In this document: piece by piece, positions 1 to 8,258 of the stretch
Position numbering within the stretch: the first letter of the stretch is position 1
Layout of the letters: each line of letters opens with the position of its first letter
Assembly: GCA_026770595.1 (NCBI GenBank)
Contig: MU634041.1
Location: 1-16,879 of the forward strand
Reading direction: 5' to 3'
Source of the DNA: Ochromonadaceae sp. CCMP2298
Taxonomy: Eukaryota > Sar > Synurophyceae > Ochromonadales > Ochromonadaceae
DNA: 16,879 nucleotides
Position numbers and translations under genes: made by a program
Notes under the pieces: generated by a model
Database searches by the model: none
What the model saw: the letters and a program-made list of their open reading frames with translations, nothing else
Told to the model about the DNA's origin: nothing

Positions 1-222
1 CCCCACCCCCCTATGTCCACAGCCTCCGCCCTCTACCGCCCCACCCGCCCCACCACTGTAGCCGCTACTGGTGCCACTGCCACTGCCGCTCCTACCACTA
101 ATGCAACTCCTGTCACTGCTACTGTCCCTGCCCGCTCTGTCCCTACCCTTACTCGCGCTGCTGCCTCTGCCCGCCCTGCTCCTGCCAGTGACCCCTTCGT
201 CAACTTCAAGTTCGGCAAGTAA
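1..222 (+). CDS. possible C-terminal fragment of a Thr/Ala/Pro-rich protein
   Basis: The frame is open from the first base of the window to a TAA at 220-222. It reads as 70-odd residues of Thr, Ala, Pro and Val low complexity, then a less biased tail, DPFVNFKFGK. A compositionally normal tail after a biased linker is what a real C-terminus often looks like, so I list it as the 3' end of a gene that starts before the window. There is an ATG at 13, but nothing suggests it is the true start. No domain or homologue is recognised. The other plus frame here is Leu/Pro-rich and the minus frame Val/Ala-rich, as expected from GCN/CCN codon runs, so the choice of frame is weak. It may be non-coding GC-rich repeat DNA. 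Confidence 0.25.
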   Translation, partial: PHPPMSTASALYRPTRPTTVAATGATATAAPTTNATPVTATVPARSVPTLTRAAASARPAPASDPFVNFKFGK

Positions 223-671
223 CTTCAACTTCAATTTTGCTGCCATCAAGATGGACTGCTCAGTGGTGGGGGGCCACCCCATCTCTGTCCCCTTCGCAGG
301 GCTCCTCAGCTGAGCTTGGTCGCTACGTGCTTCTAGGCATGCACTGCGGATGGAGCAGGGGCAGGGGCAGCAGGGACAGCACAAAGAAATCAGAGGTAAA
401 AATAGAAAATAGTAGGTTTTGTAGATTCTAGTCGGAGAATAGAATCTAGGGTTATAGGGTTGGCACCAATGATGCTTAGTGGCAATGTGGTGGGACAGTA
501 TTTTTAATATCTGAGGTTTTAGACTCGGGGGGGGGGACATTTGATCTTACCTTGTTTGGCAGTCCCATGAAGATATCAGCGGAACATTTATATAACCAAA
601 AAATCGTGAAAGGGATGGAAAAAACGCGAGGAGAGGTGGACGATTTCTGATTTCCTACGAAGAATGAGGTT

Positions 672-709
672 CCTTAGGTAGGTTCGGATAGATCACAGGC
701 TACCTAAGG
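672..709. repeat. 10-bp inverted repeat CCTTAGGTAG / CTACCTAAGG
   Basis: CCTTAGGTAG at 672-681 is the exact reverse complement of CTACCTAAGG at 700-709, with an 18-bp spacer. It lies about 130 bp before the MYND gene start and could form a small hairpin or a dimeric binding site. Its function is unknown. Confidence 0.6.
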
Positions 710-751
710 TAGATAAAGGGCTACCCGAGGTATGGTTTGGTCGTTTTTCAC

Positions 752-781
752 CGAATCGAATGCGCCGAAAATTTCGATTCG
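752..781. repeat. 9-bp inverted repeat CGAATCGAA / TTCGATTCG
   Basis: CGAATCGAA at 752-760 pairs exactly with TTCGATTCG at 773-781 across a 12-base loop. It lies 57 bp before the ATG at 838, so it falls in the promoter or 5' UTR of the MYND gene. Whether it acts as DNA or RNA cannot be told from sequence. Confidence 0.55.
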
Positions 782-837
782 ATTAATCGGTGTCGGATTT
801 TTTGCGGGGAGGAGAAAAATCCTCCAGAAGTGATGCG

Positions 838-2121
838 ATGCAGCGAGAAGAACTAGATGCAGATGCAGATGTAGAGACAGGCAAATCAAAGAATCCCTGC
901 TCGATCATGAATGCCTCGATGCAGGAGGAGGATGCTCATCGGGAGTTCATGACAGAGTTTTTGCGGAACCGACCGTCTCTATGCTCAGAAGAAGGCATAG
1001 GCAGGAAGCAAATGATTTCGCTATTTCAGAGCGCTGCCGTCCACTACGAGGCCCAGGTACGTACGTAATTGATCAGAGACCTCCTATATTACTTCCATAT
1101 TAAGTAACCAGAGGCCTCCCCGGACAGGTATGGAAGACGATTCTCAACAGCCACATAGTCCGCATCAGCGTTCGCGTCTCCGATTCCGCAAACGACTGGT
1201 CGGAAGGGTCTACCGCGCTACCATCTGCCGCAGGATCCTTCTCTCAGCAGCAGGATGTTCGCTTCTTTCCTCTGGGTGATACTGGATCCCACGCACAACA
1301 TGAGGAGGAGATCACAATGTACGTGATAGTCATGGGAAATACTGACCACGGCGCCCGCGGGATGACTGTGCATCACGAGGAGGAGTCGGTTTACTGCCTG
1401 ACGAATGGCAAAGACTTTCTCCAGAAAGTCCTATCTCTCCAGTACTAAGCCACTGACGTAAACTCGCAAGCCGATCTGCGGAACCTGGAGGACTGGAACC
1501 TGCCCACGACTCCGGAGGAAGACGGCTCACGGGGCTTTCCGCTTATCTACCACACGTTCATTAGTACAGGGCCCAGCTACGACCCAGAGCGGGGCACCCC
1601 TGCAGGCAGGTACCACAGTGCTAAGGCGCTTGGCGTGCTGCCAGATGCGCTCCACCTGCGCTGGCAGGACTATAACTCGCGCTCCACTCTGCTCTATAAC
1701 TCGCCTCTGCAGCCTTCCAGGTATCCTGTGCTTCGAGTGGCCTGGCATCTTCAGATTCCCAAGGAACGGAATGGAGCTCCGCTTGCCCTCGTGGCATTTC
1801 GACGAATCGGCATCATCCCAGGCATCAGACCCTCGCACACCGACCAGCAGCAGCAGCGACCCAAGCTGCTACTCTTATGTGCAGGTTCATATCAAAATGT
1901 GCAATTCCCAACACATGCCTCAAACGAAGCTGTACCAACACCTGATGCTCTATCCTGGGGGCCAGGCCTGCTACCTCTGCGGCTCCCAGCCCTACTGCCT
2001 CGGCCCCAGCTCAAAGAGTGCGCTGCTCAAGTGCAGTCGCTGTGGCAGTATCAAGTACTGCAGCAAGGGTTGCCAGAAGGTGGGCTGGAAGCGTCACCGA
2101 TGCGAGTGCAAACTACACTAA
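838..2121 (+). CDS. MYND zinc-finger protein, three-exon model with an in-frame TAA
   Basis: Exon 1 (838-1056, 73 codons, ATG at 838) ends at CAG|GTACGT. A 71-bp intron (1057-1127) ends ACAG, and exon 2 continues in phase 0 as VWKTILNSHIV. Exon 2 is open to a TAA at 1446-1448 (after LSLQY), yet the same frame resumes at once with protein-like sequence (ATDVNSQADL ... GRYHSAKALGV ... LLYNSPLQP) up to a CAG|GTATCC donor at 1721. The C-terminal part is in another frame and ends at 2121. It carries a MYND finger: CYLC (about 1960), then CSRC, YC, C, H and CEC, a C-x2-C / C-x2-C / C-x3-C / H-x3-C pattern ending ECKLH. Frame switching needs a second intron, for example 1721-1847 or 1791-1884. MYND fingers bind proline-rich partner peptides. 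The upstream region matches no family I know. The TAA may be a nonsense mutation, a sequencing error, or lie inside an unrecognised intron, so the locus may be a pseudogene. Confidence 0.55.
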
Positions 2122-2517
2122 GCAGCAGGAGTGGGGGTGGGTGCCGGGGCGGGATCGGGACTTGTGGACTGTAACTTGGCGCACACGCTGCTGGCAGAGG
2201 GGCAGGAGGAAGAGGGCTGTACTATTATACATGGCACATGCGCTTTAACAAACAAAATATGTGGACGATACACTTTATTAATTGCGCGCCATTCACACAA
2301 TAAAAATATAATTTAAAAGTTCCTTCAACTGCATAAAAATACACAAAATTTAATTGCTGCATCCCGTCATTAGATGAGTGACCGTCGCCGCAGTTTCCTT
2401 GATCCTGACCGACTGGCATGTGCAAGAAGACGGGACAATATTATATCTTATAATCATTCCCCGCCTTCGTGCTTCTGCTTCCCTTAAATCTTGCATCGCT
2501 GACCAGCTCATATCTAC
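2122..2517. other. 3' intergenic region, AT-rich
   Basis: It begins with a GC-rich 3' UTR-like stretch and turns AT-rich from about 2260. Polyadenylation-like hexamers lie on both strands near 2274-2304, consistent with the end of the plus-strand MYND gene meeting a minus-strand gene or remnant. No coding frame here looks like protein. Confidence 0.4.
2299..2304 (+). terminator. AATAAA polyadenylation signal candidate
   Basis: AATAAA lies 178 bp after the MYND stop in an AT-rich stretch, so it fits a 3' end for that transcript. A reverse-strand copy (TTTATT at 2274-2279) sits just beside it and could serve a convergent minus-strand transcript. Evidence is motif only. Confidence 0.4.
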
Positions 2518-2632
2518 ATATGTCTGTCTGTCCGCCTGTCTGTCTGTGTGGCTGTCTGGCTATCTGTCCATCTGCTGTCTGTCTGTCTCGCTGTCTCCTG
2601 TCTCCTGCTGCCTCCTGCTGTCAGCTATCAGT
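2518..2632. repeat. degenerate TGTC tetranucleotide microsatellite
   Basis: The tract is dominated by repeated TGTC/TGTCTG units with interruptions (CCGCC, GTGG, ATC) and decays into TCCTGC-type repeats toward 2630. The minus-strand reading gives GACA repeats that form the end (ETGDSETDRQQ) of the Q/A-rich frame described next. Confidence 0.75.
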
Positions 2633-3066
2633 ACGGCGGTCGCTGCTGCGGTAATCGAGGCCGATGGGGGTTGGGCAGGCTGTCTCTGCTGCCCACTGCT
2701 GTGCGCCTCCATATCCTCCGCCTGCAACGGAGCTTGCAGCATCTCCTGCTCCTGCAGCTACGCATGCTGCGTCTGCTGCACGTGTTGGCCCAGGTTCCTC
2801 TCTGGCACGGCCCCCACTGCGGAAGCTCTGCGCGCGATTGGGTTGGCTTGCTGGAAGGCGGCTAGCTCGGCGACAGACACGCTCCCCATCCCCCCACCAG
2901 CTGCGGCGTGGAAGCTGTTAGCCGCTGCGCCGTCCGCACATTTCGCCTATGCGAGCAGCTCTGCCGCCATCTGCGCCCTCCGAGCTGCATGGAACTTGCG
3001 CACGCCTGCAGCCACACCGATGCCGAGTCCACCGCCGTCTGTATCTGCTGCCCGCAAGCTCACCAT
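2560..3066 (-). pseudogene. Q/A-rich minus-strand frame with two internal TAGs
   Basis: From ATG at 3066 one frame runs 168 codons to TAG at 2560-2562. It is broken by TAG at 2947-2949 (after MAAELLA) and 2758-2760 (after QQTQHA). Between and after these stops the text stays protein-like, with segments such as VAELAAFQQANPIARR and LQEQEMLQAPLQAEDMEAH, and it resumes without any frame change. The complementary plus strand has a 252-codon open frame that is very rich in Cys, Ser and Leu. That is the mirror image expected from Gln/Ala codons on the minus strand, so I treat it as a shadow. No family is recognised. It could be a decayed gene, an exon set with unrecognised introns, or GC-rich repeat DNA with no coding history. 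Confidence 0.25.
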
Positions 3067-3350
3067 CCGCGTCCTCCTTCCTCGCACCGGCTGCGCCCGG
3101 CAGCACAGCGCTGTGGGGCTCTCCAAGGTTCCTTAGGGTACGATCTCCATCAGAAATAAGTACAACCCATTGACTGTTTGTGGAGGTCTTCTATCCTTTG
3201 TAGCCTTGAGAGCAAGTGAAGCTCTTTATAGCTAGGCTGCTATAAAAAAATCGACCTTGGTATTTGTCCTCTTGATTTTTGAGAACAAAACTTGGAATTT
3301 GGGGCAAACGACAAATAAAAAAACTTCAAAACCCAGCTTGTTGCAGGGGA
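3067..3350. other. spacer before the foldback element
   Basis: The stretch turns from GC-rich (to about 3130) to AT-rich. A TATAAAA stands at 3240-3246, but no gene can be tied to it. Short frames here are AT-rich noise that continues into the foldback arm. Confidence 0.35.
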
Positions 3351-3804
3351 CGAACTGGCGGTCAAAATTGTGCGCAATGTCAAAATTGTGCGCAAAATTA
3401 TTTTTGCGGGTGAAACGCCTAAATATCGAAACATGCACCCAAAAATGCAACTTAGATATCACTCATAGATACTCATAATGATTGATTCAGGCCATAAAAA
3501 TTACATTTTAGTCTACTACCGGTAATACGATGCTTGCACATCTAACGCATTTATTTTGATTGGCTGAATATTAAATTTAAAAAGTCAATAGTATGGGGTC
3601 TGTATTTAATATCCAGCCAATCAAAATAAACGCGTTAGATGTGCAAGCATCGTATTAGTTTACTAAAATGTAATTTTTATGGCCTGAATCAATCATTATG
3701 AGTATCTATGAGTGATATCTAAGTTGCATTTTTGGGTGCATGTTTCGATATTTAGGCGTTTCACCCCCAAAAATAATTTTGCGCACAATTTTGACGCCAG
3801 TTCG
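3351..3804. mobile_element. foldback (long palindromic) element, MITE-like
   Basis: The left arm (about 3351-3576) and right arm (about 3604-3804) are reverse complements with few mismatches, separated by a 27-bp loop (3577-3603). The outer ends are CGAACTGGCG and CGCCAGTTCG. The left arm is about 25 bp longer. It holds an 18-bp tandem duplication (3361-3378 and 3379-3396) and an extra 7 or so bases around TACCGGTA at 3518-3525. The element is AT-rich inside GC-rich surroundings, encodes no transposase, and I see no clear target-site duplication. These traits fit a non-autonomous foldback or MITE. A transcribed copy would fold into a long hairpin RNA. It ends 184 bp before the SDE2 start codon, so it probably overlaps that promoter or 5' UTR. 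Confidence 0.7.
3361..3396. repeat. 18-bp tandem duplication in left foldback arm
   Basis: Two adjacent copies of an 18-bp unit beginning GTCAAAATTGTGCGCAA differ only in the last base. The right arm has a single copy, so the duplication arose after the palindrome formed, or the right copy was lost. Confidence 0.85.
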
Positions 3805-3926
3805 GACCAGGCGCCAAATACTGCAGCGGGGAGGGGCAAAATATGGCGCATGGGATCAAGGACTCCTCCTCCAGGACGGAGACCAAGGACGCTGCTGGAG
3901 GGTTGACACGCGCACGCACGTCACCG

Positions 3927-3956
3927 GAGCAGCATCCCCAGCGGCAGATCCGGTCA
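3927..3956 (+). repeat. 30-bp dispersed repeat, copy 1 (SDE2 5' flank)
   Basis: This 30-bp stretch, beginning GAGCAGCATCCCC, recurs exactly in inverted orientation at 12516-12545. Similarity extends weakly upstream through a CGCGCAC-CACG segment. Copy 1 lies 32 bp before the SDE2 start codon. Confidence 0.8.
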
Positions 3957-3988
3957 GGACTTCAACCTCCCGCTACAAAGCACATCCG

Positions 3989-6220
3989 ATGGCGCAGTTG
4001 ATTGTGCACTTCCAGCAGACGCATGTGCTGCAGTTCGAGTGGCTCCCGACCGGCCGGGAGATTAAGGACCGCCTATATGAAGAGGGGGGTGTTCCCAGCG
4101 AGCTCATAGCACTGCAGAGCGATGGCAGGCTACTTGACGATGACTCCGTGGTCGACGACAAGCCGACGATTATCGTGCGCGCCTCGCTGGCTGGTGGACT
4201 GCGCGGTGGCAAGGGCGGGTTCGGCGCGCAGCTGCGTGCTCTAGCGAAGCAAAAGGCGCACCGAAAAACCGTCGACTTCGGCGCCTGCCGCGATCTCAGT
4301 GGCCGGCGCCTGCGGCACGTAAATGACGAGCTGCTGCTGCAGAAGTGGAAGGAGAGCAAGGATCGCGGAGAGACCTTCAGCGCGGACGAGACGCCCACCG
4401 GCATCGACCTATGGTTCCTCTCAGCGCCCGCCTGGGCAGAGGGTGTGAAGGTGGACAAAAGGAAGCAATTCTTGAAGCCCCGCAGAGGGACGGTGCTGTG
4501 CATCGATTGGACGCGCGCGAGGGAGCGGCGGCCGGCCCCTCCAGGAGCCCCCGCGCACTGGGGCTGCCCCCGCGGACGGCGGTGCGAGTTCGCGCACGGC
4601 GTGGAGCAGATGCAGGGCGATGCGCGGGAGAAAATGGTCGAGGCGGAGGCGCGCAAGAAGAGAGAGGAGGCGGGGGCGAAGAAGGACGCCTACTTGGACG
4701 TACTATACCGGGCGGCCAAGCAGGAGGACGAGCTGGCGGACCTGGTCATGACTGGCCTCAGGGCCGCAAAGCGCACCAAGCTACTCGCCAGCGGTGCCAT
4801 TGCCAGCTCCGGTGAGATTGTGGGCACGGGTGTGGTGGGGCCGGCTGGGGAAGAGAAATTTTCGGGCGCGGAGGAGGAGAGTGAGGGGGCGGAGGGGGCG
4901 GACCTCGATCCCGCCCAGGCGCTGGAGGAGGAGGGCATGTCCATGGAGTACCTGCGGGTGGCCTCGGGGAACGTGCTGGTCACCCGCGCGAAGGGCAGTG
5001 CCGTGGGCGCAGAGAGCGCAGGGGATGCGGGGGGCGAGGGGAGTGTGCGCAACTGCCCTGAGGTGACGGGCGTGAGCTCCTTCGCAACCGTGCTGGTGGA
5101 CGTCGAGGCCTTCGACTGCGGCGCGATGAGGCGCGGGGGCGGTTGGTACTACGAGGTGACAATGCTGTCTGACGGGCTCATGCAGCTGGGATGGGCGGAT
5201 GGCGATTTCGTCCCAAGCAGCGGCAGCGGTAGTAGTGGTAGTGGCAGTAGTGGCCAAAGTGGCGGGAAGGCGAGTGGGGAGGAGAAGGAGCAAGGTGAGG
5301 CGGTCGAGGCAGACGGTGTGGGCGACGACTCTCACTCGTGGGGGTACGACGGGTACCGGCAGATGAAGTGGCACAATGGGGGCAGCGCAGCTTACGGGCC
5401 GCAGACGGGCAGCATCTGGAAGGCCGGCGACGTGGTGGGCTGCTACCTGCAGCTCACCCCTGAGACAGGGACTAAGAAGAGGAAAGCGGCAGTCGCAGAG
5501 GCACAGGGGACTATTTCCTACTCAGTTAACGGCACGTACTACGGAGCGGCTTTTGAGTTTCCGGTGCAGAGCTTAGCGGATCTGAGCGCTTTGCGTCCTG
5601 CTGTGTCCCTAGAGGCGCAAGAGTCCCTAGTTCTGAACCTGGGAAATAGCCCCTTTAAATACGCGCCCAACGAGGTGTGCAATGAGGTGTTGAAGGAGGG
5701 GGGCAGCGCCAGCAAGGGCAAGAAGGGGAAGGGCGCCAAGGCGAGTGTTCCCCAGTTCAGTCCCTTCTACGACCTGATTGCAGACAGCGCTCCGGAGTCG
5801 GTCGATAAGGGGAGCGAGGCTGAGCCCAAGGCAGCCCTGGAAACCCAGGCCCTAGTGCCCCCCAGCAAATCGAAGCCGACTAAGGCACAAGGAGAGACAG
5901 TGGCAGCCCTGGAAACCCAGGCCCCAGTGATTCCCAGCAAGTCGAAGCCGACGAAGGCACAGGCAGGGGCAGAGGCAGGGGCTGGGGCAGAAGCCGCCCA
6001 GCCCTCCCTGGAGTTCCAGGACATCGATCTCGCCTCAGAAGCCTTCGCAGACCTGTCCCAGGTGGAGGCACTGGGGCCCCAGCACCTAAAGTTCCTCCTC
6101 GATGCACGTGCTCTTAAGTCCGGGGGAACATTGCAAGAACGGGCCCAGCGATTAATGTCGGTGCGTGGCCTGCAGCCGGAGCAGATAGATAACAAACTAA
6201 AGGCGAAGAAGACGAAATAG
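3989..6220 (+). CDS. SDE2: SDE2-like protein with inserted CCCH-type motif and SPRY domain
   Basis: It encodes 743 residues without introns. Residues 1-74 form a ubiquitin-like fold ending LRGG, followed by K75GGFG. In SDE2 proteins this GG-K junction is cut, releasing a C-terminal part with an N-terminal Lys. [12 protein letters not shown] (101-112) is the family signature, and 688-737 ([18 protein letters not shown] region) is the SAP-like SDE2 C-terminal domain. Between them are a possible zinc finger (C171, C193, C199, H203), a charged helix, and a SPRY domain (about 362-560: [28 protein letters not shown]) split by a Gly/Ser linker (410-446). Known SDE2 acts in intron-specific splicing and in replication-stress response. 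The frame is open back to ATG 3740 inside the foldback (826 residues), but ATG 3989 puts the ubiquitin fold at the N-terminus, as the processing mechanism requires. The CCCH first spacing (21) is longer than usual. Confidence 0.9.
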   Translation: MAQLIVHFQQTHVLQFEWLPTGREIKDRLYEEGGVPSELIALQSDGRLLDDDSVVDDKPTIIVRASLAGGLRGGKGGFGAQLRALAKQKAHRKTVDFGACRDLSGRRLRHVNDELLLQKWKESKDRGETFSADETPTGIDLWFLSAPAWAEGVKVDKRKQFLKPRRGTVLCIDWTRARERRPAPPGAPAHWGCPRGRRCEFAHGVEQMQGDAREKMVEAEARKKREEAGAKKDAYLDVLYRAAKQEDELADLVMTGLRAAKRTKLLASGAIASSGEIVGTGVVGPAGEEKFSGAEEESEGAEGADLDPAQALEEEGMSMEYLRVASGNVLVTRAKGSAVGAESAGDAGGEGSVRNCPEVTGVSSFATVLVDVEAFDCGAMRRGGGWYYEVTMLSDGLMQLGWADGDFVPSSGSGSSGSGSSGQSGGKASGEEKEQGEAVEADGVGDDSHSWGYDGYRQMKWHNGGSAAYGPQTGSIWKAGDVVGCYLQLTPETGTKKRKAAVAEAQGTISYSVNGTYYGAAFEFPVQSLADLSALRPAVSLEAQESLVLNLGNSPFKYAPNEVCNEVLKEGGSASKGKKGKGAKASVPQFSPFYDLIADSAPESVDKGSEAEPKAALETQALVPPSKSKPTKAQGETVAALETQAPVIPSKSKPTKAQAGAEAGAGAEAAQPSLEFQDIDLASEAFADLSQVEALGPQHLKFLLDARALKSGGTLQERAQRLMSVRGLQPEQIDNKLKAKKTK
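5217..5263. repeat. AGY/GGY trinucleotide-type repeat coding a Gly/Ser linker
   Basis: Alternating AGC/AGT and GGC/GGT codons encode [16 protein letters not shown]. This lies inside the SPRY domain, between the strand ending GWADGDF and the SWGYDG motif, so it probably forms an extended surface loop. Confidence 0.7.
5831..5962. repeat. 72-bp tandem repeat within SDE2 coding sequence
   Basis: Units start at 5831 and 5903. Each encodes AALETQA followed by SKSKPTKAQ, a 24-residue basic, disordered linker between the SPRY and SAP-like domains. High nucleotide identity indicates a fairly recent duplication. The second unit is partial. Confidence 0.85.
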
Positions 6221-6370
6221 TGGAACTAATTGCAGGATGGGGAGGATGGAGCAGCGGTGGATGCTGCAATTGTTAATAATAATAGTGGATATGAGGATTA
6301 ATTGCACCAAAGTGGTTTCGGATTCTTTTTACTTTATCACTAAACAAGCCACTGCTCCTCATCATAGTTC

Positions 6371-8258
6371 TTAGAAGTCACCATCAGAGCCCGAGAATTC
6401 TCCGTCGTCTTCTGCATCGTCTTCTTCATCTTCTCCCTCTTCGTCGCCGTCATCTAAGTAGTCCTCCTCCTCAGCACGGGCCGGCCGAGCGGCGCCACCC
6501 TGCCTACCCGCGCCGCTGCGCTTGTCGCCCAGCTGTGGCGCCGCAGTACACAGAGAACAGTGTACAGGATCGCAGGCAGAGATATAAAGAACAATAGGGA
6601 AATAGGAAAGAGTAAGCAGAAAAGAAGATGAGTGGATCAGCAAGGAAACGAAAGCACACGCAGGACCGCCCCCCCCCCCCGCCCCTTGGGCTGTCAAGGC
6701 TCACCGATATCTCCTCCTCCTCGTCGCTGCCCTCCCTGTTCCCCGAGTCGCTCTCGTCGTCGTCGCTGGACTCGCCATCTGAGGCGCCCCCGCGCTGTGC
6801 GCCTGCCATAGAGCCCTGTACTCGGGATCGTCCAGCCCTGGAGTGAGGGGTGATGGGGTGGGAGGGAGAGTGGTCGGAAGTAGGGTGAGGATGAGGATGC
6901 AAGATATGCGGAGGGCGGTATGTGGTTGGAGAAATACAGAGCCAAACAATGGGGTTAAAAAGTAACGCCTGGCGCCCCGCGCATAGCATATAGTGTCCTC
7001 ACCCTGAGCCGGAACCCGCCCCTCCATAATAGTCTCTGCGAGCCTCTCCCGCCCCCCCGCCGTTTTTGGTCTCGCTCTCCTCCCTGCCCCCCCTCAGCAG
7101 GTCCACCTCTTCGCGCAGCAGCCTCTCCCGCATCTTCCTCAGCTTCCGCTCGTGCTCCGCCATCCGCTCCTCCTCACTGCGCTTGTACTTGTCCAGCTCG
7201 AACTCAAGGTAGTCCAAGTTGCGGTGCTTGTCCATGTACACCTCGTAGTAACGCTGCAGCTCCTTCTCCAGCTTCTCCGCCTCCTCCATAAACTGCGGGC
7301 GCACGTTCTCCAGACTCTTAAGTCGCTTCTCCGTGCGCTCCAGCTCCTCGCTCTTCTTCAGAATCTTGCTCTCCAGGTTGCGCTCGTCCGCCTCCAGCTC
7401 CTCGCACTCCTTGCGGCTGTCCTCCAGCCCCTGCTTGGTGGAGTCGATCACGTCCCGGATGCTGCGCTCGATGTACTGCTGCTCGCGCGGCCCTTCAGAG
7501 GTGGACGCCGCCAGGTCCAGGAAGCGCAGCGCGCGAGCGCGCTCTACGCGGTCGTCTGCCTCGTTCTCCATCAGGTCGTAGAGGGTGGCTCCCGACTGAG
7601 TGATGTCGGAAGCCAGCTGTCGCGCGACCTTTACCTCCTGCATCTTGATGGGCGGGGGCACCCCCTCCTCCTCGAACTTCCGGGCCGCCGTGGAGGTTGC
7701 CTTGTACAGCAGGGAGGCCAGCTTGAGCAATTCCTGCACCGCGCGCCCGTCGGAGGCGTAGAGCTTCTTGGTGTTCAGCTTCAGCCGCGCCTTCGTAGCC
7801 ATCAGCACCGCGATGCCGGTCAGGAACTGCACGCGCTCGTTCTCGAACTCGACTCTGTCGGAGAGCGTGGTCTCGGGGTCGTACAGCTTCACCATCCAGT
7901 AGAGGATGTCGGCCACCAGCTCGAAATTGGGCTTGCGGAAGTTCTCCATCTGGTAGTTAGAAGCGACGCACGGGCGCACAGACAAAGACGCAAAGGCACA
8001 AGAGGCAAGGAAAGGTTAGAGAAATGCCGCGATGTTGTTTTTCCTCCCGCGAGTTGTACATGGTTCTGAATGCGGTTAAGAATCTAACGTACCGATATCA
8101 ATCGTGGATAGCCCAGGGCCCGCATGATCTCAGTGAAGTCTAGGTGCAGAGTGAAGAAAGAAAGAAAACGGAGGTGAGAGGAATTGAACTTCGACCATCC
8201 GCCCAGGCACTCAGTTCCGTCGCTGCGGGTACTTACTTCGCAATTCCCGATACGACAT
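6371..8258 (-). CDS. IFT38: intraflagellar transport protein IFT38 (CLUAP1/qilin), five exons
   Basis: Exons on the minus strand are 8258-8237, 8139-8093, 7949-7003, 6837-6705 and 6532-6371. The introns are 97, 143, 165 and 172 bp, all GT...AG, and the phases join without a break to give 436 residues. The protein opens MSYRELRNFTEIMRALGYPR, matching the family N-terminus, then MENFRKPNFELVADILYWMV and KLNTKKLYASDGRAVQEL in the calponin-homology-like domain (about 1-130). A long charged coiled coil follows (about 175-310, with a conserved VRPQFMEE). Exons 4 and 5 give an acidic Ser/Asp/Glu tail ending EFSGSDGDF, like the ...SDNDF end of animal CLUAP1. IFT38 belongs to the IFT-B2 peripheral subcomplex that carries cargo along cilia, so this organism should make flagella at some stage. 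The gene is convergent with SDE2 (150 bp between stops) and divergent from RPN1. Confidence 0.93.
6669..6685. repeat. C12/G12 homopolymer in IFT38 intron 4
   Basis: Twelve C, one G and four C on the plus strand give a G-rich tract in the IFT38 pre-mRNA, about 20 nt after the intron 4 donor (GTGAGC at 6704). G-runs near donors can act as splicing enhancers in many eukaryotes. Here that is only a possibility. Confidence 0.7.

Larger units (their letters stand above)
223..837. other. non-coding spacer with small inverted repeats
   Basis: No convincing gene is seen. Base composition drops from GC-rich to mixed or AT-rich after about 380. The stretch holds a run of nine or ten G near 527-536 and two short inverted repeats (672-709 and 752-781, listed separately) just upstream of the MYND gene. 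The latter could be promoter elements or remnants of a mobile sequence. No classical TATA box was identified with confidence. Confidence 0.5.

Noticed and set aside
838-3066. Reassignment of TAA/TAG to glutamine
   Set aside because: The three internal stops would suit Gln, but any TAA/TAG is one transition from a Gln codon. RPN1, IFT38 and SDE2 have no internal TAA/TAG over about 2,000 residues, and TAA and TAG end conserved proteins at the right place.
2378-3136. 252-codon plus-strand frame rich in Cys, Ser and Leu
   Set aside because: Its composition is the antisense image of Gln/Ala-rich codons and the TGTC microsatellite. It shows no ordered Cys spacing or family motif.
3740-3988. N-terminal extension of SDE2 from ATG 3740
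   Set aside because: It is coded by the foldback arm and the dispersed repeat. It would bury the ubiquitin-like domain behind 83 residues, against the family pattern.
7152-8069. 305-codon plus-strand frame, Leu/Val-rich
   Set aside because: It lies wholly antisense to IFT38 exon 3. Leu runs mirror Glu/Lys/Gln codons of the coiled coil, so it is a shadow.
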